From the NCBI GenBank assembly GCA_905250075.1, contig CAJNOP010000315.1:124001-188000 (forward strand): a stretch of DNA of 64,000 nt. The letters are read 5' to 3'. This DNA is from Rotaria sp. Silwood1 (Eukaryota; Rotifera; Eurotatoria; Philodinida; Philodinidae). Both the position numbers and the translations under genes were made by a program. The notes below the pieces were generated by a model. It worked only from the letters and a program-made list of their open reading frames with translations. It searched no databases and was not told where the DNA came from. Positions 39,042-52,503 of this stretch are shown in pieces (position 1 is the first letter of the stretch; each line of letters opens with the position of its first letter).

Positions 39042-41228
39042 TCTATATAAATAAAATAATTGATGAAAAAAATTGATTTAACACTTTTTGAAATCATGTT
39101 TCGTTAATTGCCTATAATCGTAATATTATAGGGTCTGTTGAAGATTTCCATAGTTTTATACGCTTTGTTTAATGCTAATAAATATATTTTTGATTGGAGA
39201 CTTTTTATAAAAATGTATTAAATCGTTTTCATCCCCCGTACCTCAGATTGTTCTTCATGCCTTTTCGATGCTCAAAATAATTAGAGTATGATTTTTTTAA
39301 CAGGAAACACATCGAAATAGTGTTGATACTATGTTAAAAACCGCATATATGCATTTATAAATGGAATACTCACTAGTATTAAGTAGTTGTTCAACATCTG
39401 ATATTTTCAAGTATTCTCTGTTATCAGTTTCAGCAACAATTGAAATATTATAAATTTCGTCGTGCACAGATGAAGACTAGCAAAGCAGTATTCTATCTAT
39501 TTTTCCGAAGGAAGAGGAGACACACTATACTCTTCAAGTCGCATCATCAATAAAAGATGTCTCTCATGTTCAATATTGTCACCAAAATGATACTTTCTCT
39601 TCCGATTTGTCGTCCGAATTATATTCCACCTTTCGAACTCGGGCATCATTCCGTACCCCCTTGAGACATCGTTCATATGATTCTTGACAATTTTAATAAA
39701 TATGATGACCGCTTTGCAAATAGGGTATGAAATAGTTCTTTTTATTACTGCTCATAATAACCTGAATCATTTAGGATGTTTTCAAATCGTTCGTTTGTTG
39801 AACATTCGAGTAAATGATTACTCAGCGATTGAAGATTCTCGGATGTGTTTTTTCTTTTACTAATTGAAGAAGACAATCTACTGTCTTTGCTATAGTGCAC
39901 GATCACATTTGTCGGTTTAATCACTGGTGGTGGATGCATCATGAATATTTTATTAACAACTCACAACATGTTCAGAAATCATTAAACACTTTCTTGAATC
40001 GTGGTTGCCACAAACCACAACGTAATTTCAACGAGTCATTACATAAGTTTCGTAACCTCGTTAGCTCAGGTGTGAGTTTAGCGGTAAGTTATAGCAACCA
40101 AGTAACAAGACAACGAGATAAGGAAGTGATTGACGACGTGCAAATCTCTTGTCACCACTCATTGTGTTTGTGTCGCGTCTTGTGGCAAACACTTCTTCTC
40201 TTTCATTGATACGTGACTAATTTGTTCAAATTGCTTCGATTGATGCAATATAATGTTTCTCTAATTCTTATTATGTGTAGTTTTATGCTTACTCATTTCA
40301 AACAATTTTTTATCGTTACCATGTGTTGCTTTCTCTTTTTTTCTTCATGATTATAATAAATTCAGTCAGAATGGTTTTTTTTGTTATTGCAACATAATGT
40401 TTTTTTTCTTTTGTGGTGTGGTTACACGGCAGTCTAGTTGAAATGATTTCAAAATGCCATCGGCATTCATAAGAGTAGTAAAAGAGTGTGCTGAAAATTT
40501 AGATGACTGAAACATGAGAAAGACGTGCAGTGGTAAGATACGTTGATGTGAGGAGTTTTTGTTGTGGAAGTGAAAAAATTTTTTTGAGAAAGCAAATTGA
40601 AATCGTTTTAAATTTTCTCTTCAAATGCTTTTTACCTACACATGTATATGGATGTAACTGTATGCGCCATCTAGTCTGATAATTATGTGAAGTTGTTAGA
40701 TTGCTTAACTGGTCCATTACGAAGTGGTCAATTTAGGTGGATACTAGAAGATTCTCGAAGAATTTAAAATTAAAGTTACTCCTATTTACATTCACATCCA
40801 AATGAACTGGATTGCTAAATGTCATTATTTGTAAGTTAAAGGTGGCCTGTCAGTCAATAGCCCATTCGTAGTGTTTGACAAAGTGCACCAAAATTTTGTA
40901 AAGAGCTCTATATTAATGCTCTACATAGATGCGACCTTTAAAATTCAGGTGCGAATCAATCTGATCAGCTTGATTTGAGGCCAGGACCGAATATGATATA
41001 GATGTAGTAAGTACGCTTGCATTCTTATGCGTTTTTAAAATTTTTTCTCATCTGAAAAGTGTAGGATTTATTACACAAACAAATAGAGTAACAAAAACAG
41101 TCTTCTAGAACTTCATAAAAAATCCAATGAATCACGATAAAATTGAGGTTTTGTTTCACAATAAAGTTTGAGCAATTTTACGACGCATACATTTGTATGT
41201 TTTTGACGATGCAACAAGAAAGTACAGT
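39042..41228. other. no gene recognised
   Basis: Intergenic DNA between arrays 4 and 5. A 104-codon + frame (39895-40209) and small minus frames (39942-39745, 40717-40499) have no recognisable domain. Confidence 0.4.
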
Positions 41229-41290
41229 GATGGATGTGGATGTCGCAATGTTTGCAAGGAAATAAAATATTATACCCACACCCACACCCA
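41229..41290. repeat. telomere-like inverted array 5 (short)
   Basis: A weak G-rich arm GATGGATGTGGATG, a spacer of about 33 bp, and a clear C-rich arm ATACCCACACCCACACCCAT. Same orientation as the others. Confidence 0.6.
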
Positions 41291-41916
41291 TAGTCTGGTA
41301 GGAAGATAGCCAGTAGGCAAGAAGGTCGACGACTAGGTCATAGGAAAAGTTTTTTCCATTGTAGACACAAGTAAATTTCCCTCGGAATCATTGCAACACT
41401 CGTGATAAAGATGTCAGTAAGAATGTGATAAGAACACTGAAACTCCTATCAAAGTTTAAAAATAATAACTGTTCTATGCATATCCGATGAATGTGAGCAA
41501 AATAGGTAATGACTAATTATGAATTTTCTCTTGTCAGTTGTTTTGCAGGAAAAAAAAATCATTGTTTGTTATATTCGAATTTACAGTATGTACTCTAATA
41601 AAGGTTAACGTTTTCGCTATAATTCATAGACGGGCTTGAGAGTAAGCAAACGGGACATGCAAGATGGCATTTATGTTCATAAATACGAATGTGTTATACG
41701 GTTCTATACTAGTACTGTATTCTTTGGTTAAGTTGCTTGCAAATCAATTGAACCTATAGTTGTAGAATGATGTATGTCTAAAGTTATCTAGATCTTTAAA
41801 TCGAGCCCTATATTTCAGTAATATTCATCTGTTTTACATATATATGCTAATTCCTTTTTAGATTGCATTCTCTTTTGACTATATTTTTGGCATATTAATG
41901 AAATATCAGAAAAAGA
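41291..41916. other. upstream region of the A2M gene
   Basis: No coding sequence seen. A TTCCTTTTTAG acceptor-like site ends at 41861, 55 bases before the chosen start codon, so an upstream untranslated exon or trans-splicing is possible. Confidence 0.4.
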
Positions 41917-44900
41917 ATGCGGCCAAAACGAAATCGAATATTCGAGCATGAACAGTTTGAATCATATCAGTTTGATTTTAATGTTTATGAAGCAGATGAA
42001 ATCGATAATGAAATCGAGACCGATGTTGAAGCGACATCATTACATGATGATTTACAACAGCAAAACTTAACTCCAGATCAATTACACCATTTATTCTCTC
42101 AAGTTAGTTCGGAATTAGTTGCAGAATCATTAGATGATCAAGAGTTTTTTAAACGTGAAGTAACAATCAAACCACCGAAAACAAGTACAGTGATACAAAC
42201 ACCATTCCCACCTCCTCTATCCGATCGTAAAGAAGATTTTAATATTAATGTTGAAGAATTAAAACAATTAGTTAAAACAGAAGCAGGTCCACTGATTATT
42301 GAAAGATACTCACCTGATAAAGAAGAAATTGATCATGTATTATCGACTATTACATTGACATTTAATCAACCCATGATCGCTATTGCATCATTAGATGAAC
42401 AGATGAATCCAGAAGGTCTAGGGATATCGTTAACACCAAAAACAGAAGGTCGGTGGAGATGGATAGATACGAAAACGGTTCAGTTTGAAGCAAACCATCG
42501 TTTACCATATTCAACAAAGTATATACTAAGAGTCAACAAAGAACTTTGCATGTCAGCAGTGGGAGGTAAGTTCATTCAAAAACAAAGAAGTTACCATGCA
42601 TATTTAATAGTAGATAACGGCAATGAATGCAAAAAGAAATAGAATATAGATGACGCTTTAGCGAATCACCTAATGATAGTTCTACTCTTTTCAAGAAATG
42701 GTTTTTCATTTGAGTTGAACATATTGTATGGTGATGAAGATTTGAAATACAGATTTTGAACATCTCGAATATTTTACGCTCTCCTTCTAAGAGCTTATGA
42801 GTTTTTTTTCGGTTGTTTTCTTTTAAGCTTGGAAAAGCTCACAATTTTTTCTTTTCTTGAATCTAATAGAAGAAAGTCCTATTTGTAAAATGGAGCAGCG
42901 AACAGAACTTTTACTCGCAACGACTTCAGATTTTATTCTAGATTCTAATTCTTTCAAATGCGAAATTTGATTTTTAGGAAAGTTAGAAGATGAATTTTTA
43001 TTCGAATTCTCGACAAAAACATTAAAAGTTCTTCAATTCTTGCCACATGGAACAGTTTCAACGTTAAAACCCAAATGTTTTCTTCTATTTAATCAAAAAA
43101 TTAATATAAATGAAATTTTCCAGCATATTTGCGTAGTACGTGATGATGAGCATACTATACAAACTGTCGAATTAGAACTACTAGATGAAGAAACAGCAAA
43201 AACTGAATTTAAATCATTAATGAATGGAAACGAAGGAAACCGTCAGCAATATATTGCATTTACATTTAAAAATGAATTATTGAAGGCAACACAATATACA
43301 ATTCAAGTACCTGAAGATTGTCCATCAGCAGAGGGGCCACTAAAGACAAAATCAGAGTGGTCGGCTGACTTCCATACTTATGAACCTTTGAAAATAATTG
43401 ATTGGCTTCCAAATATAAACAATACGTATCAGAAAACTGCTGTTCCTGGTGAAAATTGGTCACTTACATTCAATAATTCCTTAGATCATTCAACAATTAA
43501 AAAATTCATATTTAAATTCGAGCCGGAAGTCGCTATTTTAAGTGAGTATAGACGAAACTTGTTTCATAACATATTTTCTTATTACTTCGTCTTAATGACT
43601 AAAGCTCAATAAAAAATAAAACCAATCTTAAAGAGATGATTTCTTTTAGGTATTGAACAGAGAGAATACCATGATCGAGAAATAATAATACGTAATAATT
43701 CTCAACCAAATACTGTCTATTCATTGTTTATACAACTAGGAATATTGAAAGATATTCATGGTCAAGCATTAGAAGAAGACCATTTCGATCAACCAATTCA
43801 ATTTCATGTAAATGATTCAAATTCGCGATTGTTTGGAGCTTTATCAGGTGAATCAGGTATAGTAAAGCAAGAAACCAATAATATAAAGAAGAAATTTAAG
43901 AAAAAGATAAATATTGTCAATAAGATAATTTTTGTTTCAGGTTTAATTACGATGGATCCTGATCTATTAGATGAGCCATACTATTCGTTTATAGTTTTCA
44001 ACTATTCAGAATTAATAATTCGTATTAATCGAGTGAAACCAGAACATTATCAGTCAAACCTACTATCACCGAGGGCAAGTTTTATTAAAGACGAAGACGA
44101 AGATAAAAACGAAGAGAAAGGCGAAGAACAAGAATCTTTTAATGATTTGCCTGGTGAAGAGTTACAAAACGACGTTATACAAACAGAGTGTCAACGAAAT
44201 GAACCGAAAGAGATAAGAATTCCTTTAAAGGAGTATTTCACAAAATCTTCCGGAGTAGGTCAATTACTTATATTCATCAAACCAACCAAAAAAGCATACC
44301 GTGAATGCGAACATAGCTATTGGGGAGATGGCCGAAGTATATCAGTCTGGTTACAATGCACACGACTGGCAGTCGATGTATTTGCTTCCTCAAGTAATCC
44401 CATTTTAAAACAAAAATAGCTAATTTGTTTTCGCTACAAACAATTGATTTAATTAGAAATAGCAAACATAACTTAAGATTGATCGCAGTCTGTAGTATGC
44501 ATCACATCACTCGGGGACTAAATTAAAATTTAGATATAATTAAACATAAGAAAATTTTGTTCTCAATTATTTTTTAAGTAGATTCTAACTCTCAATATTA
44601 ATTAATTCAAAAAACAACAGCAGCATTATATTCAATAATTCATTTAGACTATGTGTACAGTATAGATTGATACAGCGACGTTTTCTTAAATTTCTTCTTG
44701 TCATTAACCGATCTGCATATGAACAGTCCTTTGTAAGAGTATATCTCCTAAAGAAATAACTTCACATGCATCATAAATATTCTTTCATTATGTACTAACG
44801 TGGTCAAGATATCGAAGCTTTCATCGACGTACTTAATCGAAAATATTTTCCAACTCCTTCGATCACATTAGCTTCTTGGAAATTCTATTGAACATTGGTT

Positions 44901-47900
44901 GACAATGACTGAAATATTTCTTCTACCAATTATTTGCGTTCGGTTTTTCTTAAATGAGGAAACAAGAAAGTACGTAAATATGAGTACGAGTATATTCACT
45001 TTTCCATGGCACCCATATTTCACGCCCTACCACCGGAATAATACTAACAGTTTTTGATTATAGATAAGAACGGCACAGTAACTGCATGGGTTACTAATTT
45101 AATAACTGGTGCACCTATCAGTCAAGCAACTGTTTCAATATTGAATCAGAAAAAAATAACAAATAAACAAGGATTATGTACTATTGAAAGGTGCATGGTA
45201 GAGAATCATGAAAGAAGACAAGTGGAAAGCGGAGAAAAAGAAATATTAGTCGTAGAAAAAGATGACGATCAATGTATGGAAGTAAATATCTCTCCTAATG
45301 AAACAGATGATGATGTTTACGTCTGGCATGTGTTTAATGATCGTGGTTTATATAGACCAAAGGAAAATTTGCATATAAAAGGTTATGTTCGATTATTAAA
45401 ACAAGAAGGTGAAGCAAAAGTACCTACTTATAGTCAAGATGTAATCAACTACACGATTTATGATTCTCAACACCAACAACTTCAACAGTCAAAAGTGGAA
45501 TTGAATAAATATGGTGCATTTGATGTCATATTTACATTACCTGATAATGTTAACTTAGGTAAAGCTGTATATTCGTATTTGTTACTTATCCCTCGTGAGC
45601 CTTCATACACCTTACGCATGCAATATACGCTCACTTTAGCATATATATGTCAGCTAGACTAGTAACATACTCAAGAGCATCGGTCAGAACAATGTCAAAT
45701 ATTATATTTGGTATTCGAACGATCTGGTTTTTGAGTAACGAGAATTTCATTAGAACCTTTCTGATGCGAGTAAAGTCTTTTCATTTAATTTTTCTTTACT
45801 ATCTTTTGAAGGCTTAAGGAAATGCAAATCTGCCATGTTTACAATCAATGTCCGCCCATTTTATAGAGAATACTGAGTTACATACTCTCTGATATTGTTT
45901 TGGCTAGTGGACAAATAGTATGGTTATAATTTTAGTTAAAATTTCGCGTGGTAGATATCTTTGTTAAAAGTGCAAAATATAAGACACAAGGAAATATTTG
46001 TAATTACTTAGTTTAGAATTTATACGTCGTCATAATAGTTTCTTTAAAACTTCAATCATTTTCAGATCAGACAGAACAATTCTCGCTTTTATCATGTCAT
46101 ATTGCTGAAGATCTTCAAATTTTTTTAACTATAGAATTAATGGATCAATTTATTTTATCAAGACATGATTTTATGATTATTTTTCAAGTTTTTTGAGAGA
46201 TCTTCAAAACACTCTATGAAAATCCTAGATATTCTTATTCGTGAGAAACATACAATTATACTTTAAAGTCAAATTTGATTATTGTTTTCATATCTATATT
46301 CGAAAGCTTGTCAGATAACTCGATAGTAAAATATTTTTTCCAAATAAATATTATGTTTTAGGTTTCTAAGAAGTTATTATCAAAGTGAATATTATTGTTT
46401 AGTTGAAAATTTCCACCAATTAGATATTTGAACATAGGATAATATCATCGATAACATTGAGATAAAGGTTATCTTAGAATATATTTTAACAAAAATTTAG
46501 ATTTCATTAAAATCTAATCATTCAGAATCTTTAGATATAGCTGTTCTCATATATTACAAATTGTATTTTTATCTTTACTTTCTGGGGTGTGTGTGTGTAA
46601 ATTGCAATGAATCGAAAAACGAGCTGCATTTTTTAAACTTTTGTTGGTCATTAGCTTAAGCAATTATCAAGAGCACATCTTTGTGATTAATTATTCGTTT
46701 TCCAAATTTACCAAGCAAGCTTGTCTAGTTGCATAAATGCTTACAGCCAGTTTCTTGATTCCATCTTAGTCTAGTTTTGTTATACACAAGTGAAATCTAC
46801 GCTTGAGAATACTGTTATTCTCAATCTACTTAGACCATCGTACACGCTATTATAATTGCGTAGAAGTTTGTAACCGGACATCTGACATATTTTTAAGAGT
46901 TTTATCATTACAAAGATTACGTTGGGTGACAGAATTATGACACTTCTGCGGCGAAAGAAATTTACTAATACCGTAATAATCACAGTCTCTCAGAAATTAG
47001 AAATGAATATTTCTGTAATCAGTTGTTTATATGCATTGTTTTTTAAAAGGTTACTCTTGCGAAAGTCTGTACATTTAAAGTTGAATTAATTGATTTTGAA
47101 TTTTTACTATTATTAGGTGATGGATGCGTAAAGTTCAGTTTATCAAATTTCGAAAATAGTACAAAACATTATTTTAATGTTCAAGAGTTCAGAAAACCAG
47201 AGTATCAAGTTTCATCAATGATTCAATCAACAACTGCACATTTTTGTCATCCAACCGTTGATGAATACGTCATAGCTACTTGTCAAGGGAAATTATTTTC
47301 TGGTGACTACTTAAGTTATGCGAATGTTAAGTGGACAGTACAAGCTAAAACAACAACATTCATACCAGCTAAAAGATCTGACTATATATTTGGCAGAGGA
47401 CAATCATTCTTCTCCTGGTCTGGTGATGATGATGAAACCAACATATCATATCCAAAAAAACATCTTCAAGTAATATAATTTGAATTCAAGCATAAAAGAG
47501 CAAGTCATATTTTGAGAGAGCAATTTCGAATTACATTAAAAATAATATAGATACCCTATGTTTGGATATCGTGGATTGTCAGTGGTTAATTGACAAACCC
47601 AATATATCTTGAAAATTGCAGATAGAAGTAGACAAATATCGGTTTCAACGTTTTTCTTAAGTTCTACATAATAGAAAATGGGAGAACATATTTTTAGCAG
47701 AAACAAATGCATACGGATTTTTTAATCACGACTGGCTATAACTGGAATATTAGATAGATAAAGGTATACTTTTCTAAGATGGACACTCTTCAACAACTTA
47801 CGACTCTTCTAAATGTCTCTAAGTACTGTTGATCTTCTAGTAGATCACCATCTATTTTTCATCCCTTGTTAGTAATAAAACTATAACAATAACATTATAG

Positions 47901-49964
47901 TTCGAGAGGTAAAAAATATAGAATTATTCGTAAAACCTATTTATAAATCATTAGACGACAACTTCGTAGTTATTTTAATAAATAATCGAAAACTGTACAA
48001 ATCATCTGGTATGAAAGAATTAAAAAATATTATATTTTACCAGTTGAATTTTTCGGAGATCATCGGAAGTTTCATGAATATAAACAGATACTACAGTAGT
48101 TCAGTTGACGTTGGAAATTTTTGGTTCACATGTGTTTTTTAAATGGGCTCTGCTCGTATAATTTCAGGGTAAAACAAATAATAAAGGTCAACATGAAATA
48201 AAAATTACCTATCACGGTATTGAACAAGAACCAAGACCAATAATTATTCATGCATTGGCAGCCATTACTGATTTGAATTTTCAAACACAAGAAACACAAG
48301 CAAATTTTCTCATTCATCCAAGCACATATTATGTTGGATTTCAATTCGTAAAGAATTATGGAAAGAAAGATGAACCGGTGCAAACAAAAGTTATCGTAAC
48401 AGACATTGATGGAAATCTAGTCGATAACGTTTTAGTTCAGTGTGAGATAATTGGACATGGCAAGGAAAAAAAAGAAAATCAAAATGGTTTAACAATATTT
48501 GAAGACGTCACAGATGAACAAAGATTAACAGTTTTCAGTTCAAATAAAGATGTAGTTAATCTCGATTTTACACCAAAAATAGGTAAAATATAGAATTCGT
48601 AAGAACAAAAACTCAAGTTAAATTTCATCTGAGTAAGATTTTCCATTTTGACTATGAATGACACTTTAATAAACGTTTCTAAATTTGATAGAAACAGAAA
48701 GGAAAAATAAGCGTACATGTTTTAGTTCGAAAATTCGAGAGAAATTTCTGCTATCATTTTCATGAGTGTAGACGAAAACGTAACAGATATTATTTCATGT
48801 TGTCAACATTTAAATAGTTGATTGCTCTGATCCATGAGTTCATTCGTAAATCTTTTGAGAATGCGAGGATGAATACTAGTGTCATTGGAGGCACATTTCA
48901 TAATTAAATTAATCATAGATATTAGGATTGATTTATACACTACAACATAGATGGTAGTCTTAGGTTTGTTTTTGTTGTCGACTAACTACTTAATGCAGAC
49001 AATCATCGTACAGGTTTGCACAAGAGTAGAGATGAGCTGCCAAGCAAGTACATAGATAGTGTTCGTTTATCAATAGTCACTAAGAAGCTTAATGTAATTC
49101 TCAATTAAAAAAATGATCAATGTGCTTTTTTTCATAATATATAATTTATATCTCGTACTAGGGGGTTGATACAAAATATCATACAGTGTCAAAGATGAAC
49201 AAGGACGATTAGCTATGAGTTACTATGAAAATTTTTATGTTTCTGGTGGTTATGAACAAGAAGAAGTAGAAGAACGAAAAGTAGATTATATTCCAACTGA
49301 TAGAGTCACAATTGTACCAAATGCAAAAACTTATCAACCGAATGACTTATGTGAATTACTAATCTTAGCACCGTTTAGTCCAGCTAATGGTCTACTCATA
49401 CTCGATTGTGACGGTCAAGTCTCACAACCAATACATTTTCAAATAGAATCTGAAAAAGATTCAACAACTCTTGCATTTAGAATATCAAAAGATTGGGTAC
49501 CAAACTTCACAGTCTACGCTGAACTAACAGGCTCAACTCCAAGAGAGACGGAAATGAGTGATTTCCTACATCGTCCAGCAATTGCTACTGGTTCAACATC
49601 ATTAGAAGTATCAAAAGATATTTATAAATTGAATGTTTTAATTAATACGAAGGAAACAAATAAATCATATACACCATCATCAACTATTCATATGGATGTT
49701 AATGTTACACAATATGTAGATAAATCACCTGTAGACAATGCAGAAGTTTGTTTAATCGTTGTTGACGAAGCAATCTTATCCTTAATCGGTCATGAAATAG
49801 ACACTCCATTAGATATCTTTTATCCTAAACGATCAGAAAATATCACAGAATACCATAGTAGAGATCGTTGTTTGTTATTGAATGCACAAGATATTGAACA
49901 ACGTAAAAAAGATATACGAGCTCGCTATTTAGATGATCGTTACGGTGGTGGTGGTGGTGGTGGC

Positions 49965-49998
<34 letters not shown>

Positions 49999-52476
49999 AT
50001 GATTATGAATTGTACCGTATGCTCAAGTCGATTCCTCCTGGCGCTCAGCAAAAAATAGCCGTTCGATCAAACTTCAGTCCAGTCGCATGTTGGACACCCT
50101 CATCAATCACTGACTCATCAGGACGAGTTTCAGTTGAAGTCAAACTGGCTGATAGTCTAACACGCTATCGTGTATGGGCGATAGTCGCAACTGATAAACA
50201 ATATGGTTCAGGTGAAATGTCATTAACCGTACAATTACCAATTATGATTCGACCTTCACCACCGAGGTTCCTTAATTATGGAGATACAGCTTACTTCTCA
50301 GTTATTTTGCAAAATCAAACCGATTTATCATTATTATTACATGCTGGTTTGAGAGCAATCAATGCTAAATTATTAACATCACAAACAAATGAACAAACAA
50401 TTGGTTATTCAATTGTATTACAACCAAATAAACGTGCTGCTCTTACATTTCCTGTAACAACAATTCATTCTGGTACAGCTCGATTTCAGTTCATAATCAT
50501 CACTGCTAACAATGAAACATATGCATCATTTGGTGATGCAGTTGAACTAAGTCTACCTGTATTTACACCAGCAACGTCTGAAGCATTTGCAACATATGGT
50601 GATGTATCTAAAGAAATTGTTTTACAACCAATAAAAACACCAAACAATGCTCTTCCACAGTTTGGTGAAGTATCAATAACAACAAGTTCAACAGCATTAG
50701 CATCATTAACTGATGCAATTGTCTCACTCTATACATATCCATATGAATGTACAGAACAATTAAGTTCAAGATTATTAGGTATACAATCATTGTGGAATGT
50801 TATAGAGGCATTTCGTTGTAAAGAATTACCTGACATATCCGTATTGAAAACTAGATTAGAATCAGATATAAACCTATTAAAGAGTCGTCAGTATTCAAAT
50901 GGTGGATTTGGTTATTGGACAAATCAAAATAATTCTCATGCTGATCCATATATGAGTATACATGTTGCACATTGCTTGGCTGTCATTGTTAATAAAAGGG
51001 TAAGAGTTTTATTCTGTAAGCGATGACACAGATGAGGAATATGTAGTAGTTGTGTAGAAAAAACCTATATTTCAAGTTCGAGAAGATTCTGTTTAGTTTA
51101 GAAATCTGCTTAATACTGTACTATAAAAATCTTTTACATATAAAACATATTTAATTACTTTAAAGGTATTTCATGTTGATGTGAACATGGTGAAAAAATC
51201 GCTCAAATACCTTGAAAACATTGAATCTGAAATTGATCAATTATCATACAGTAAATATTGGTCTGAAAGAACTCGATTTAGTTTGATGAGTTATGCATTA
51301 TACGTACGAACGAAATATCGTCAAAATGTTGCTGATCAATCTTTAAAATTATTTCAACAAAGTGGATTTGATAAACTTAGTTTAGAAGCATTAGGTTGGT
51401 TATTAATAGCGTTATCGACAAATAAAAACAATAATAAAAATGATATTATCGATATTATATACAGATATCTCAAAGGTAATGTAAGTGAAACAAGTGAAAC
51501 AGCTAATTTTATTACATCATATGGTGATGATGGTCAATCAGTTATGTTACATTCAAATCAACGAACAGATGCTATTTTATTAGAATCATTATTATGCATT
51601 GATCCAAACTCCGCTCTTTGTACTAAATTATGTAAAGGTTTACAAGTGCATAAAGTGAAAGGTGCATGGAAATCAACACAAGAAAATTGCTTTGTATTAA
51701 TTGCACTAGATAAATATTTTAACGTTAAAGAAGAAGATACACCAGATTTTGTTGCTCATATTTGGCTTGACAATGATTATTGTGGTCAGCATCAATATAA
51801 AGGTCGAACAACAAATTCACACACAATAAATATTCCTATGAAATCAATCATATCGCCATCATCATCATCATCTAACATAAATAATAATGATAGGAATCTA
51901 ATCTTGAACAAAGATGGTTCTGGTCGATTATATTATCGCATTGCAATGAATTATGCTCCATCGAATCTGGAACTAAATGCAGTTAATTATGGTTTTAAAC
52001 TTGAACGAACATACACAGCAATTGATGATCCGTCACATGTTCAGAAACAATCGAACGGAACTTGGAAATTCAAATTACAAGAAAAAATCCAAGTTACATT
52101 AACAATGATAACAACACAACGACGATACCATGTAGCATTAGTTGATTATTTACCAGCTGGTTGTGAAGCATTAAATACGAAACTAAAAGGCACATTGGCA
52201 GATGATTCAAATTTAACCGTAACAAGGTCAAAAAGAAAGGATAATTATCATGAATGTCGACCATATTCGAGTTTTAGTTGGACTGATCATGAAAACTTAA
52301 GAAATGAACGTGCTGAAGCATTTCGATCATCATTGTGGCCTGGTGTATATGAATGGAGTTATGTAATGCGTGCGACATGTGCTGGTACATTTATTATTCC
52401 ACCAGCTAGAGCTGAAGAAATGTATTCGCCTGAAAATTTTGGTCGATACAAAACAGAAAAAGTTTTTATTGACTAA
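41917..52476 (+). CDS. bacterial-type alpha-2-macroglobulin with thioester
   Basis: Nine-exon model: 41917-42565, 42978-43541, 43650-43847, 43941-44393, 45064-45558, 47117-47469, 48168-48582, 49162-50999 and 51166-52476. It sums to 6276 nt, about 2091 residues, and every phase agrees. Landmarks match large bacterial A2M proteins: '[14 protein letters not shown]' (MG1), '[19 protein letters not shown]' (MG3 entry), 'EFRKPEYQV', 'VVDEAILSL', '[14 protein letters not shown]' and, near residue 1572, the thioester '[12 protein letters not shown]' (Cys and Gln intact). The C-terminal 'YSPENFGRY' is also bacterial-like. Animal A2Ms usually have GCGEQ instead. A2Ms trap proteases after bait cleavage. 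The bait region (about residues 1300-1340) carries 18 glycines. The start follows an in-frame stop at 41899. The first 120 residues are acidic and show no signal peptide, so a secretory exon may be missing. An in-frame TGA at 49167 sits at the start of exon 8; an alternative acceptor ending at 49212 avoids it. Confidence 0.88.
49944..49997 (+). repeat. GGY trinucleotide repeat coding 18 glycines in A2M
   Basis: Eighteen consecutive GGT/GGC codons follow 'DDRY' and precede 'DDYELYRML', within the segment that corresponds to the protease bait region. Such a repeat should be prone to length change. Confidence 0.9.
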
Positions 52477-52503
52477 AAGATATATCTTACATTTAAAAGT
52501 TCG

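Noticed and set aside
39895..40209. 104-codon plus-strand frame, His/Cys-containing
   Set aside because: No zinc-finger spacing or other domain pattern, and no splice context.
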